Shown here: in pieces, positions 34,390-45,967 of the stretch | How positions within the stretch are numbered: position 1 is the first letter of the stretch | Layout of the letters: the number at the start of each line of letters is the position of its first letter | Notes under the pieces: generated by a model | Seen by the model: only the letters and a program-made list of their open reading frames with translations | Database searches by the model: none | What the model was told of the DNA's origin: nothing | From: Petaurus breviceps papuanus | Lineage: Eukaryota; Chordata; Mammalia; Diprotodontia; Petauridae | Assembly (NCBI GenBank): GCA_028583685.1 | Contig: JAMXIF010001253.1 | Span: forward strand, 99,586,394-99,650,393 | Length of the DNA: 64,000 nucleotides | Direction: 5' to 3' | Program-made: the position numbers and the translations under genes

Positions 34390-35892
34390 ATAACACCCAA
34401 AGGCTAACAGAGGAATGGCACATGGTGGGTGAAAGCATGGTACAATTATTAACAACTCTAAATTATAAATAAAGTATTCATTAAAGAAATGTCTGATTGA
34501 AAAAGATGGACTTGTCATGTGGAAAGAGTACTTAGAAGTGAGTGACAAAAAGTAGAAGTCCCCCATTAGCATCCTTAATATGTCAGGAGAAAGTTAGGAA
34601 GGGCCCCAGCATGGACACCATTATGTTGAATATATGAGAAGCCATAGAAAAGAGTGACCATGGAGGAGTGGTTGTGGATGAGTTGGGATTTGTATCATCA
34701 GAAGGAACATTAACAGCTATAAAATCATGGATCCATTTCTGTTTTCGAGACTTGCAGTTAGAAGACACTGAAGGTCTTTGAGCAGGAAAGTATGTATTAA
34801 GTATTAAATAACTTGAGCAGCAATTCAAAGGACAAATTAAAGAAAGGGAATCCTAAAATAAAAGAAAATAGAAGACTAGTATAATTGTGTAAGTATGAGA
34901 TAATAAGGGTCTAAAATAGGGTTATGACCTTGGGAGTAGAAAGGAGAAATGTGAACAAAGAAAGCCAAACTAAATGAAATCAGCAGAATTCAGGTCAAAT
35001 CCAATAACCAATGTTGGTTCTAAATGATCAGTATTAAAAAAATTCCTTCTTCTCTACTAAGAAATGATAAACCACAAGTGGAGGGTATTACATATTCTAG
35101 TAGTTACAAATGCTAAATCAGATGATTTTACTTCATCTTTTCTGTAAGAGAAGGTAATATTAGGGACTGAGCGTTGCAATATGATTGTTGTGTGACAACA
35201 AAAATACATAAAATAAGACATTTAAAAAGAAAGGATGGAAAGAACATGGGTAAGGTTAAGGGAATTTGAAGATCTTCCCAGCCCCTTAATAGACCTATGT
35301 GACCTGCTTTGAGCTCTGGCCCAGCCCACAGCTTGAGTCACATGAAGCCCATGGTAGGAGGAGCTTGATGAATGGGTATAGTAGGAAGGACAGAGCTGAG
35401 AGAGAGTGAGGTAGAGCTGAGGCACAGCAGCTAGCATGATAGAGGAGAGCTTGTTTGTGGGGAGGCCTAATGGAGGGAAGGCTTGGGAATGTCAGTACTC
35501 CCTGGATTGGTGATATGCATAAACTTCTTTGTTACCATGGTGGAAATGACTTTCTTATATCTGAATAAATATCTTGATTTTGTCTTTAAGGCATAGAGTT
35601 TCTTATATTTTGCGATTCAACCCTGGAAATACATCTGCATATTCATAGCGGTTGCTATGGGAATCACATTGGCAATATAACATGTAAGCTCTTGTAGAAG
35701 GAGCATCAATAGTAGCTGGCAATTGATCAGATATGAGAGATGAGTGAGAGAGAAGAATGTAAAAAACTGCAATGATGCTAATACAATTAAATCTCTTCTT
35801 TGATGCCTAGAGTTTCTTGCCCATGTACAAATGCTAATGAAAAAACTTTTCATGAAACTTTACTTTCCCACTTTAGAAACTTATGCCAGTAA
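34390..35892. other. No feature recognised
   Basis: No recognisable repeat family or coding exon in about 1.5 kb. Confidence 0.45.
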
Positions 35893-36535
35893 AATTTTCA
35901 TGGACCATTCCTGGAATTGGGCTTAATCATCTTAGAATCCTTTGTTTCCTTCAAAAACTCTCTTCAAGTTCCTGAAAAGACTTACATGAACTGATGCTGA
36001 GTGAAGTGAACAGAACCAGGAGAACATTGTACATAGTAACAGCAACATTACGCGATGACCAACTTTGACAGACTTAGCTCTTCTCAGCAATACAATTATC
36101 TAAGACAATTCCAAAAGACTCATGGTAGAAAATGCTATCCACATCCAGAAAAAGAACTATGGAGTCTGAATGCAGATTGAAGCATACTATTTTCTCTCTT
36201 TTTTTATTTCTTGTGGCTTTTCCCTTTTGTTCCGATTCTTCTTTCACAACATGACTAATGTGGAACCATGTTTATTATAATTGTACATGTATAGCCTATA
36301 TCAGATTGCATGAGGTCTTGGGAAGGGGGAATGGAAGGAAAGGGGAAATTTTGGAACTCAAAATCTTATAAAAGTGAATGTTGAAAAGTAAAAATAAATA
36401 AATATGAAATGCTTGATTAAAAAAAAAGCTCTACTGATATGATACCAATATAAAGCCTTTCTTGATCCTCTCAGGTGTTAGTTCCCCTTTCAACAACAAT
36501 GAAAATGTACCTTGCACATACTTCTGGGGGGGAGG
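35893..36535 (+). mobile_element. L2 3' fragment split by an L1 insertion
   Basis: TTAGAATCCTTTGTTTCCTT before 35962 and AAAGCCTTTCTTGATCCTCT after about 36440 are consecutive blocks of the marsupial L2 3' end. The L1 tail between them is a later insertion. Confidence 0.6.
35962..36422 (+). mobile_element. L1 3' end (ORF2 C-terminus and 3'UTR)
   Basis: ACTTACATGAACTGATGCTG, GAACAGAACCAGGAGAACAT, AACTATGGAGTCTGAATGCA and the final GTGAATGTTGAAAAGTAAAA plus A-rich tail are the marsupial L1 3' end. 5'-truncated. Confidence 0.8.
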
Positions 36536-36582
36536 TAGGGGGAGTGGGTAACTGAGGAACACAAAAAGAAAAGAGAGAGAAA

Positions 36583-36725
36583 CAGAGACAAAGAGAGAGA
36601 CAGAGAGGGGGGGGGGGGGAGGGAGGGGGGGGAGGGAGGGAAAAAAAGAAAAAAAGGGAAGAAAAAGAAAGGAAGGAGGGAAGGAAGGAGGGGGGGAGGG
36701 AGGAAGGGAGGGAGGGAGGGAGGGA
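36583..36725. repeat. G/A-rich low-complexity tract with long G runs
   Basis: Polypurine on the + strand with runs of up to about 13 G and many GGGA units. The Ser/Pro/Leu-rich minus-strand frames across it are low-complexity artefacts. Confidence 0.9.
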
Positions 36726-38879
36726 CAAAATGCAGAAGCAGTAGCATCAAGAACAAAAAATGTTTCACCCTTCATTAGATGAAAAAAGAGGACAATAATG
36801 TCTGAAAATCCCAGCATCCTCTATCTAAGAGGCTCCAGAAAATTTCTCAGAGTGAATCTAATGTTGCTACAGGTGTTATCACCAGAATCTGAAGAGAAAT
36901 ACTATTTCAACTACTATGGACAATATAAAAGGTGAGTTTCCATTTCAGCACCATGGACAGATAAGGGATAAAATGGTCACAGACAATTGGGACCTAGAGT
37001 CCAAGATCTCTATCAATTTAGTGGGAGTGAAAAATCTCTAATATGCCTTCACCTATCTCTACTGAAAATTTTGTGAATTACCTGAAGATTGATACCAAAA
37101 TGCTATATATTTTTTTACTTCACCAGTAGGTTTTAATTGTTGTGAAGACACAAATAAGAAAGTCCTTGCTTAAGTTTTTATTTACTTTGTTCCTTGCTAG
37201 TACTTTAAACAGATGGTATCAATTCAAATGAAAATGAGGTGTATAATGAATTTTATTAAGATTAACTTTCAATTGGGGTTTTGCTTTATTGTGCATACCA
37301 CAAATAACTATGTAAATACCCAGTAAACAGACTGTATTTGTGATGCCATAGGCAGTTATTCATGCTCTACCAATTATATTGTAATTATGACTAAAGTTAC
37401 CATGTAGTTTCAATAATAATTACATGATATTTGCAATATCCAAGATGGGAGGGGCATCTCAGAAGGTGCAAGTAACTATTCAATTGTTTTTAGATGGTAC
37501 AGTAATAACTGTTATTGCTGGGTAGTTGAATAAATTTTTTAATGCCCTAAAGATTAGTTGGTAATTATACTTGATTTTGCCATTAAGAAGAAAAAGGATC
37601 CAGCATAAGCGATAACAGCCTAACTATATAATTGTTCTATATCTATACAGTAGGCTAATATCATCTAGGGGAAAAATTAACATAAACATTCATTGATTTT
37701 TTTGTTTTCCTAATGGGACACCTGCCTATATAGGTCTACCTAATTAGATGGATACTTAATTTTATGCCTGGTATTAAAAGAACCATAAGTGAAATTAAAA
37801 GGCCCATTTCCTGGCTTTCCTTTTACTGCTTTAAGCATATTAGGCCTATCTAGTTCTCAGAAGTCCAACACTCAATCTCAACTCCTGTGGTGGACAGCAG
37901 TCATATTTTTAGACTAAGTCCACTAATTGTTCAGCTGATCATCTCATACCCATACACTGAGCATCTGCTTTTCTACATAAGTTACTATTTACCATTTGGG
38001 GGTAAGGATCCTGCAGTTCCCTTCCAGTCACATCATTTCCTTCTTGTTACAAGCTCCTTATACTTTGATTCCTGCCATATTTTGTTATACCTTTTGCAAG
38101 ATGGTCCCATAAGATCTCATAAGCACACTGCTAGTATTCTTCCATCCAGCCCTCCTTGAGATATAAACTCTTTTCTACCCTGGAGGGCACTGAGTCACTA
38201 GCTAGGGATGTCAATACAAATGTCTGCTCACACAATACAAATGTCTGCTCCCTTTCATTTTATTAATGGGACTCATCAAGCCATTGGTAATTGGGGATCT
38301 GGGGTTCAAGATGCATGTGACTGAATGGACTGCTGATTCAGGATCTTCTGTGGCTGAATCTGCTAGTGAAAGAGGCTGCTATATGATACCTGCTCATGTG
38401 TATCATTTCAATAAATCTCACTTTACTGCAAAAGTCTCCCACATAGCCACTTCTTGCACTTCTTAAGTCAAAGCCAAAGACTGATTGACTTATCCATCAG
38501 TCTAATGCAGCTCCCTTTCATTCTGCTCCCTAACTTCCATATTTTCCTTAAAACTCAAATTCCTTGGATATAACATCTAAACCTCTGTTTCCCTTCAACT
38601 ATTTTTCCCTTAGAATAGTTATTTCTTACCATCACCTCCAACAAGGACTTAATTTTCTCTGGATGAAATTCATTCAGATATTTCTCAATTATACATTATT
38701 AAAATGCAATAATTTCCTCCAAAGATACTTCCAGACCTCAAGTTACATTATCAATTAGCAAAATTATTTGGTACTGACTAAAAAATATAAAAGTAGATTA
38801 AAGAATATAAAAGTAAAAATAAAAAGGAACAGAATAGTCAAGGAAAAATCAGAAATAATTGAAATCAATAATCCAGTAA
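36726..38879. other. No feature recognised; AT-rich intergenic sequence
   Basis: No named repeat or coding exon recognised. A 37-bp segment at 38086-38122 recurs at 39559-39595. Confidence 0.45.
38086..38122 (+). repeat. Short dispersed direct repeat, copy 1
   Basis: Starts TATACCTTTTGCAAGATGGT and ends GATCTCATAA. It matches 39559-39595 at 35 of 37 positions and neither copy lies in a repeat I can name. Confidence 0.85.
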
Positions 38880-39370
38880 GTCTAAAAATATAAATTATCT
38901 GAAAAAATCATCCCTTACTTACTAGAGAAGTTACTGGGAAAACTGGAAAAAAAGTCTGGCAGAATTAAGTTTAGACCAAAATCCTATACCATATACAACA
39001 ATGAAGTAAAAATGGATAGGTGATTAAAGATCATGAAGAACACAAAGAAATATAGGAAAACATGTGAGCTGATTCAAAGAGAAGCAGACAGAATTAGAAA
39101 AACAATATACCCAATAACTTTAATATGTAAATGGGAAGAAAAACAAAAAGCCCCCCCCAAAAAATTAACAAACATTTAAAATGACTATTTGGCCCCAAAG
39201 AAGAAATAAGCAAAGTTACCCCTCCCCCCTCCCTGCTATCTTTGCACAAATAGGGGTTTAGAGGTATGGAAGTCTGAATATAATGTCAGATTTTTTTCAT
39301 GCCAGGTTTTCTGAATTTTTTTTTCTCTTTGTCATTATTTTTTTAATAACCAATGGCTCCCTTGGAGGAA
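38880..39370 (+). mobile_element. Old L1 remnant (ORF2 and 3'UTR pieces)
   Basis: GAAAAACTGG-like, AGTCTGGCAGAATTAAG and TAGACCAAAATCCTATACCA resemble the marsupial L1 ORF2 region near its 3' end. A CAATGGCTCCCTTGGAGGAA 3'UTR-type segment follows. Heavily diverged. Confidence 0.4.
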
Positions 39371-39558
39371 AGGGAAAAAAAGGGAAAAAAGAAATTTACA
39401 TAATAAATTTATTGTATATTTGGAGGGAATAGCAAATTCAAATTGTAAAGGGTAGATTTGTAATTTCATGTGCAATCATCTTTTTAAATTTACTGTGTTA
39501 TGAAAATGCTTGGCTTTTTTTCCTCTGAATTGCAAATAAATTTAAAAAATAAATGACA

Positions 39559-39595
39559 TATACCTTTTGCAAGATGGTCCCATGGGATCTCATAA
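39559..39595 (+). repeat. Short dispersed direct repeat, copy 2
   Basis: Second copy of the 37-bp sequence at 38086-38122, differing at two positions (GG for AA). Confidence 0.85.
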
Positions 39596-39609
39596 TAGCA
39601 GAGAGAGAC

Positions 39610-39725
39610 AGAGAGAGAGATAGCTCCCTTGGAGGAGGAAAGGGAAGCACACACTGGGAAATGTGGGTTACATGAAAACAAAAGATAATTATTCAAAATT
39701 ATTTTAATAATAATAATTTCACCAT
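39610..39725 (+). mobile_element. L1 3'UTR-type fragment
   Basis: TAGCTCCCTTGGAGGAGGAA...AACAAAAGATAATTATTCA resembles the L1 3' end and repeats the motif at 39346-39372. Confidence 0.4.
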
Positions 39726-40849
39726 ACATTTCTGGTTCAGGAAAAGAAGATTATAATTAGGATCTGTCCTGGGGAAAAAATGGGAAATAATCAAAATTTG
39801 TTGAATGTGGATTTATGATATATGAGAAGGCTATTTTAACAAGATGTCTAATTTAGCCTCAAAGATATCTAAAATAGGAATTCTTCCATTATCACAGTGA
39901 CAAATATAGGAAAAGGTGGCTTATAGGCTTATTAAGATTAATTTCCAAGGCAACTGATCAGAAGAAGTCTTCTACTTGGGTACTCTTTGCCCCTCCTCTA
40001 TTTGAACTCACAGGTCCCTTTTTATCAAAACCTATTCTCAAATTATACTATAATTTTAATTTCTATATCTGTCAACTCAGTTATCTTTCTCAGACCTATT
40101 CATATATTTATTCTTAGCTCTGACTGTGGGATTCAATGCTTTTGTCCATAGTTAAAAGTATTTGAAGCATCATTCAGGAGATGGAGGTAAGGAGCACCAT
40201 GTGAGCCCAGATTATAGTAACTAATTACTCTTTTGCTAATGAGGTGACACGTTCAAGTTAAACAGGTCACAGTTTCTTCCTTTTCTAATTTTTTAAAAGG
40301 AAATCCTTGTCTGAAAATAGCCATGTTGGTAATATTATGAATTAATCTTTACTGTCCTCACTTTCCCAAATAGTTATTTCAAATTGTTATAAGTTTGCCA
40401 GCAACCTTTTCCAGAGCTATATGATAACAAAGAAATTTTGTTTCTAATAAAACTATGAGGTCTCTATTAGCCAGTTTGATAAAAACAAAACAAAACAGCT
40501 CCCTTGTTTTTTATTCAACTGATTGACTCCAACTGTTTTATTACTAAGCTTTTTAACTTAATAGTCTAAAGAGCATCCCATAAAATGTTTAATGAGTCCT
40601 TTCTTGGTGCCTTAAAAATTGGCTGGGTCTAATACACTTCAAAATTTGAGGAGGAGAAATTCTCATCCTCTTCTAGGAGCAGAGAGATCTTTTATTGTCA
40701 TCAGATAAGAATCTCACATGCAAAAAACAATCAGTGTCTACAGGAAAAAATTATAGAAAGACAAAGGGGAGAGTATACCTGGGGGACGGATGGTTAGTAA
40801 ATGTTTAACAACTGGATCTACAAAAATGGAATACTCTCCTACTCCATCT
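39726..40849. other. No feature recognised
   Basis: AT-rich intergenic sequence, nothing nameable. Confidence 0.45.
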
Positions 40850-41140
40850 TCACTTCTTGAACTCCTATACAACCTTGAAAGTCCAATTCAAAAGTCACTT
40901 TCTTCAGGATGCTTCTCTGGACAGTCCCAGTTGATAATAATCCTTCCCTCTGATCTCACATAACACTCTAAGTATTGAATGCATTTATAATGTGGTATGG
41001 TACGTTACATGTGTTAATGTCTCATCCTCCTACTGGACTGTAGGCTCCTTAAAAGCAGGGTCATAATTTATCTATGTGATGTATTTCCCCCAGTGCCTAA
41101 CACAGTACTCTGCATACAGCAGGTGTTAAATAAAGGTAAC
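40850..41140 (+). mobile_element. L2 3'-end fragment
   Basis: TTCAAAAGTCACTTTCTTCA, GGACTGTAGGCTCCTTAAAA and CAGTGCCTAACACAGTACTC are consecutive L2 3' blocks. Confidence 0.8.
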
Positions 41141-41384
41141 TTAAAATTTTTCCTTTTTATTATTATAAATGTTATTATTTTTCCTTTTATAAATTTATAA
41201 ATATATAATAAATATATATAATTTATAAATTTTTCCTTTTTATTATTATTGATAAATATCACAAAAATATTTCTCTACAAAAAGAAAAGAAAGACTGCAT
41301 ATGAAACTGTGAATCTGTACTACATTAAACAGGATTTTCGTATTTAACATGGTGGTCCCTGCTTAACTGCTTCCCCTTATAAAC

Positions 41385-41700
41385 TTCTTCTATCTTCTGT
41401 TTATTTTTTTTAATGATCCATTGACTCTTTTTTCTCTTCCTTTTTTAGTCTCACTGTCACTACCAATTCCTTCCCCCTCTCAACTATCCCCACCCAAAAA
41501 AAGGCCTCCCTTATAAAATATGAGTATAGTCACACAAAATGAATCCTGGCATTGGTTGTATCTAAAAAGGTATGTCTTATTCTGAAGCTCTGGTCCACCA
41601 TATCTTTGCCAAGAGGTAAGAAACATGGCTCATCATCAATATTATGGAGTCATGACTGATCATTGCATTGATCAAAGTTATCAAAAAAGACATGTCTCTG
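41385..41700 (-). mobile_element. L1 3'-end remnant
   Basis: Reverse-complement L1 3' pattern: CCATTGACTC...CTTCCCCCTCTCAACTATCC...GAAACATGGCTCATCATCAA...TCATTGCATTGATCAAAGTT. Diverged. Confidence 0.45.
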
Positions 41701-41886
41701 CTTAATAAAGAAATGTTGGGTATTTAAAAGCACTTTGAATTTTTCAAAGACAAATACAGCCTCTTCTTTTCCTACTACTCAATTTTGGGTCCAGATCATT
41801 GACCAACTTAGTGACTGTCTAAGATATATGTATTAATAGACCAGCTCTGTAGGCTGTCCATATAATAGCATGATCTAGACAACAGA

Positions 41887-42046
41887 TTTTTTTTTCTTTT
41901 TGGAGGGGGAAGTCAGGGCGATTGGGGTTAAGTGACTTGCCCAAGGTCACACGGCTAGTAAGTGTTAAGTGTCTGAGGCCTGATTTGAACTCATGTCCTC
42001 CTGACTCCAGGGCTGGTGCTGTATTCACTGTGCCAGTTAGCCATCC
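41887..42046 (-). mobile_element. WSINE1-like SINE, form A
   Basis: T-run at left, AGTGACTTGCCCAAGGTCAC core, GGGCTGGTGCTGTATTCACT and head at right. Near-perfect duplications GACAACAGAT and GACAACTGAT flank it. Confidence 0.87.
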
Positions 42047-42138
42047 TGACAACTGATATTTTTCATCCAATTGGACAGGCTAAGAACCAGAAGGTTGATC
42101 ACTTGACAGCGAATTCTTTGACCATGGCAATACATGAA

Positions 42139-42394
42139 GGGCAGGTAGGTGACACAGTGGATAGAGTGCTGGGCCTAGAGTCAGGAAGACTCATCTTCCT
42201 CAGTTCAAATCCAGTCTCCAACACTTCCTAGCTATATGAACTTGGGCAAGTCACTTAACCCTGTTTGCTTCATTTTCCTCATCTGTAAAGTGAGCTAGAG
42301 AAAGAAATGGCAAACCACTCTGGTATCTTTGCCAAGAAAACCCCAAGGGGTCACAAAGACTTAGTTAGACACGACTGAAAAATTACTCAACATT
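42139..42394 (+). mobile_element. Mar1-like SINE
   Basis: GGGCAGGTAGGTGACACAGT head, AGAAATGGCAAACCACTCTG, GGGGTCACAAAGACTTAGTT tail. A detached 20-bp form-A SINE head (GGGGTGGCTAGGTGGTGCAG) follows at 42396-42416. Confidence 0.87.
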
Positions 42395-42544
42395 GGGGTG
42401 GCTAGGTGGTGCAGTTTTTTGTTCTTTACAAGAAAAGCATGAAAGATTCTGTTAAGTGCTTTGATAGAAACTTGGCAAAGTAAAACTACAGAATCCCCCC
42501 TATATATGTCTAATAACAAGGGGAATGAGATTAGTGGGCATGAC

Positions 42545-42830
42545 CTGGTTTTTAAATTTTATTTTATTTATGCCTTCGGTCGTATATCACAGTTCTTTCC
42601 GAATATAACCTTCATTCCCTCCCCTCTCCCTAACCCAATGAACTTTCTTCAGCAACAAAGAAAAACATGCTGTACTTAAATTTTTATCCTGAATTTATCC
42701 AAATTTAGCCAAAATTTATTTAGCCAAATTTTTAGCCAATTAATTTAGCCAAAAAAATGAACCACACCATATGCTACATATCGGCCTAGAACAGAAAAGA
42801 GGGTTGTACTTGAAACTGCAAGCATTTTTT
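42545..42830 (-). mobile_element. L1 3'-end remnant
   Basis: TTATTTTATTTATGCC, CCCTCCCCTCTCCCTAACCC, AGCAACAAAGAAAAACATGC on the + strand follow the same order as the reverse complement of other L1 3' remnants here. It contains a small local duplication of TTTAGCCAA units (about 42700-42760). Confidence 0.4.
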
Positions 42831-42888
42831 TTTAAAATCATATAGTAAGTTCAACCTGTAGCTTTCTTCCCTGCCTTAGTATTGACAT

Positions 42889-43133
42889 GTTGTTCTGTTA
42901 TGCTTCAGTTGTCTGACTGTCAGTGATCCCATTTGGGGTTTTCCTGACAGAAATACTGGAGTGGTTTGCCATTTCTTTCTCCAGCTCATTTTACAGATGA
43001 GGAAATTGAGGCAAACAGGGCTAAGTGACTTCCCCAGGGACATGCAGCTAGGAGGTATCTGAGACTGGATTTGAACTCAGGTCCTCCTGACTCCAGGGCC
43101 AGCCTCTATCCACTGTGCCACCTTGGCATGCCC
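42889..43133 (-). mobile_element. Mar1-like SINE
   Basis: TTTGGGGTTTTCCTGACAGA, GGAGTGGTTTGCCATTTCTT, TTACAGATGAGGAAATTGAG and AACTCAGGTCCTCCTGACTC in reverse-complement order. Confidence 0.88.
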
Positions 43134-43309
43134 ATATACTTTGTGACCCTAGATGAAAATGTTGGTTCCAACCCCAGAACATCCTCAAGTTGATTATGAA
43201 ATTTATCCAGAGGTAAATCTAGCTCATAACCTGTTCTGCCATTTCCCAATTACACATAAAATTTTAATGTTCATTTAAAAAATTAATATTATATTCTCCC
43301 TCAATTTCA

Positions 43310-43803
43310 TTAAAAACAATCTTTAACATTCATTTTTTAATTTGAGTTCCAAATTCTCTCCATCTATTCTTCCTTTCCCCTACCCCCCACCCCAACCCTA
43401 CATTGAAAAGACAAGTGATTTGATATAGATCATACATGTGTAGTCATACAAAACATATTTCCCCATTGCTCACGTGAAAGAAAACACAGACAAAAACATC
43501 AAGAAAAATAAAGAAAGCAAAGAAAAAGTTTGCTTCAATCTGCACTCAAACTCTGTCAGTTCTTTCTCTGGAGATGGGGAGCATTTGTCATCATAAGCCT
43601 TTCAGAATTGTCTTGAATCATTGTATTGCTGAAACGTTCACAGTTGATCATTATATAGTATTGCTGTTACTGTGTACAATGTTTTCTTGGTTCTGCTCAT
43701 TTCACTTTGTTTCAGTTCATGTAAGTCTTTCCAGGTTTTTCTGAGAGCATCCTGTTCATCATTTCTTATAGTACAATAGTATTCCATCATAATCATATAC
43801 AAT
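43310..43803 (-). mobile_element. L1 3' end (ORF2 C-terminus and 3'UTR)
   Basis: Minus-strand translation near the right end reads MEYYCTIRNDEQDALRKTWK, equivalent to the MEYYAAIKNDEF region at the C-terminus of mammalian L1 ORF2p. The 3'UTR runs leftward to AACATTCATTTTTTAATTTG. 5'-truncated; a SINE lies directly at its right edge. Confidence 0.8.
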
Positions 43804-43972
43804 GAGGGGGCGGCTAGGTGGCACAGTGAATAGAGCACCAGCCCTGGAGTCAGGAGGACCTTAGTTCAAATCCAGCTTCAGACACTTGACACACTTACTA
43901 GCCGTGTGACCTTGGGCAAGTCACTTAATCCCAACTGCCTTCCAAAAAGCAAAAAAAAAAAAAAAAAAGGCA
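43804..43972 (+). mobile_element. WSINE1-like SINE, form A
   Basis: GGCGGCTAGGTGGCACAGTG head, CCGTGTGACCTTGGGCAAGT core, 18-A tail. It sits exactly between an L1 3' end and an L3 fragment; no target duplication is visible. Confidence 0.87.
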
Positions 43973-44225
43973 GAGTATCCAGGACCAGGAAGGAAATAAT
44001 TCTGTTATACTCTAGCCTGGTCAGACCAGACCTGGGCCATTCGTTTCTTGGAAGCCATACTTTTAGGATGACATTGCTAAGCTTGAGAATAGCCAGTAGA
44101 GTCACCAAGATGGTGAAGGAATTCAAGATATTGCCAAAGAAGGATCAGTTAAAGGAACATATATATACAGTGTAGAACCTGGAGAGCAAGTAATAACCAT
44201 GAGAGCTATGGAATAAAATTCTGTC
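43973..44225 (+). mobile_element. L3/CR1 fragment
   Basis: GACCTGGGCCATTCGTTTCT, CACCAAGATGGTGAAGGAAT and GATCAGTTAAAGGAACATAT match the 3' region of L3/CR1, the same family as 49330-50105. Confidence 0.7.
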
Positions 44226-44282
44226 TAGCACAGCTTAGCTGAATCATGGTACTCAGCTGAATTTGATTTAATTCTTGTTCCT

Positions 44283-44405
44283 AAAGGATCACTGAGTTAG
44301 AAAGGATCTTAAAGACCTTCTTGTCCAACAACCTTATTTTATAAATGAAGAGCCTGAGGCTCCTCATTTGCCATACTGGCAAAGCTAAGAAGAAGAGGCA
44401 GGGCT
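44283..44405 (-). mobile_element. MIR-like fragment
   Basis: CACTGAGTTAGAAAGGATCT and TTTTATAAATGAAGAGCCTG are the reverse-complement 3' blocks of the marsupial MIR-type SINE. Confidence 0.55.
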
Positions 44406-44590
44406 GGCACCAAGCAGCAAAATTAACTGGCACTGGGCAGTTCTAGTTATTCTGTCATCTAATAACTTTTCCCTATTATATAGTTTGTGAATTTGTATAC
44501 ATTCTTTCCCCTTGTAAATAAATATTAGAAAATATTCTATTGTTGTTTAGAATGTGCAGCCACAAATGTAAGGAAAGAAAGAAGGAAATA

Positions 44591-44720
44591 TGGGGCGGCC
44601 AGGTAGCACAGCGAGTAAGAGCACCGGCTCCAGTGTTGGGATGACCTGGATCAAATCCAGGCTCAGATACTCAGCACCACACCCAGAAATAACTTAACTC
44701 CAATTGCTTAAAAAAAAAAA
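44591..44720 (+). mobile_element. WSINE1-like SINE, form B (right-arm type monomer)
   Basis: GGGGCGGCCAGGTAGCACAG head, GCACCACACCCAGAAATAAC, direct jump to TTAACTCCAATTGCTT (core partly deleted) and poly(A). Exact 18-bp duplications GAAAGAAAGAAGGAAATA at 44573-44590 and 44721-44738. Confidence 0.9.
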
Positions 44721-44744
44721 GAAAGAAAGAAGGAAATAGGTGGC

Positions 44745-45705
44745 AGACGGGCCCATGAAGTGGCACAGTAGACAGAGTGCTAAACCTAGGCTCAGGAAGA
44801 CCTGAGTTCAAATTCCAACTCATGTATCCATACTCATACCATTAGCAAGTCACTTAATCTCACTGACCCTCAGTTTTCTCACCTGCACAATGGGAATGAT
44901 AATAGTGCCTACCTTGCAGTGTGTAAGACAAACACAACACACAGGATGTCTGCTGGCACAAGTTCACTCTTGATCTGGTCAGACAGGAAAGACACTAAGA
45001 AGAGGTTAATAATCTTACTTTATCATAGTCTAGTTTTCTCAGAAGAGGATTGCTGACAATGGGAGCACAAACCCCTACAGCATTCCCTAGTCACCCTTCT
45101 CACAGGAGCAGGCAAGAAGGGGGGAAACTACCTCTATGGTCTCGATGGGGTCAGTTGAGACAGGTACAACTTGTGCATCCCCTAAATCCCCTTGAGCCTC
45201 CATGGGGGCCAATTGAGGCAAACACAGATTCCCCACAAGCCTTGATGGGGCCCCATCAAGCCATGCACAGCATCTGTGCACTCAATTCTAAGGTTCCCCA
45301 TTCACTGACCAATGACCACTTGTTTTATAGGGGTAACAGACAAAGAAGACATATTGCCAGCAATAGTCTCACAAGTTTACATCACCCCATCCCTGTATCT
45401 CACTACATGGTTGCAGTGGATGTTTATATTATTTATCATTATGTAATGCTGCACAAGTGTGGAGGAGATGTTTTGACCCATAACTGTGGGAACTCATATC
45501 TAATACCTGGGAATGAGAGATTGTTATGGCTATGGATCCCAGGAAATTGAACTCTAAGAAATAAGAACAAAAATCCACTTTACACACACTAAAATCTACC
45601 TTTCTTACACAATGTTATTGTCATGACCAAAGGAGATAATATATGTGAAGGTTTTTTTTTTTTTTTGCGAGGCACTATATAAATTCCAGCTATCATCATC
45701 ATCAT
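44745..45705 (+). mobile_element. MIR/CORE-SINE split by a solo LTR
   Basis: 44745-44921 (GACCTGAGTTCAAATTCCAA, AATGATAATAGTGCCTACCT) continues at 45610-45705 (AGGAGATAATATATGTGAAG, GGCACTATATAAATTCCAGC), the normal MIR 3' order. The LTR at 44922-45609 lies between. Confidence 0.75.
44922..45609 (-). mobile_element. Solo LTR, family 2, copy 1
   Basis: A 688-bp retroviral fossil with terminal TGTAAGA...TCTTACA (TG/CA ends) and 5-bp flanks CAGTG/CAATG. On the minus strand it has a TATA-like CCTATAAAA and a downstream polyadenylation-like region. A clearly related copy lies at 47915-48584 in the opposite orientation. No internal sequence. Open frames inside are not genes. Probably moderately old, judged from its divergence from copy 2. 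Confidence 0.8.
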
Positions 45706-45709
45706 CATC

Positions 45710-45967
45710 GGGTCACTAGGTGGCACAGTGGATAGAATGCCAGACTTAGAGTCAGAAAGACTCATCTTTTCCTGAGTTCAAATCTGGCCTCAGACACTTA
45801 CTAGCTGGGTGACCTTGGGCAAGTTACTTAACCCTGTTTGCCTCAGTTTCCTCATCTGTAAAAGGAGCTGGAGAAGGAAATAAATGAAAACTGCTGCAGT
45901 ATCTTTGTCAAGAAAACCCTAAATTGAGTCACAAAGAATCAGACAGCACTGAAATGACTGAACAACA
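45710..45967 (+). mobile_element. Mar1-like SINE
   Basis: GGTCACTAGGTGGCACAGTG head, TGAGTCACAAAGAATCAGAC tail ending GACTGAACAAC. It lies in a (CAT)n patch. Confidence 0.88.

Noticed and set aside
36431-36817. Minus-strand proline/serine-rich frames up to 128 residues
   Set aside because: They translate the G/A-rich low-complexity tract.
45050-45550. 166-residue open frame
   Set aside because: Lies inside the solo LTR at 44922-45609; not a gene.
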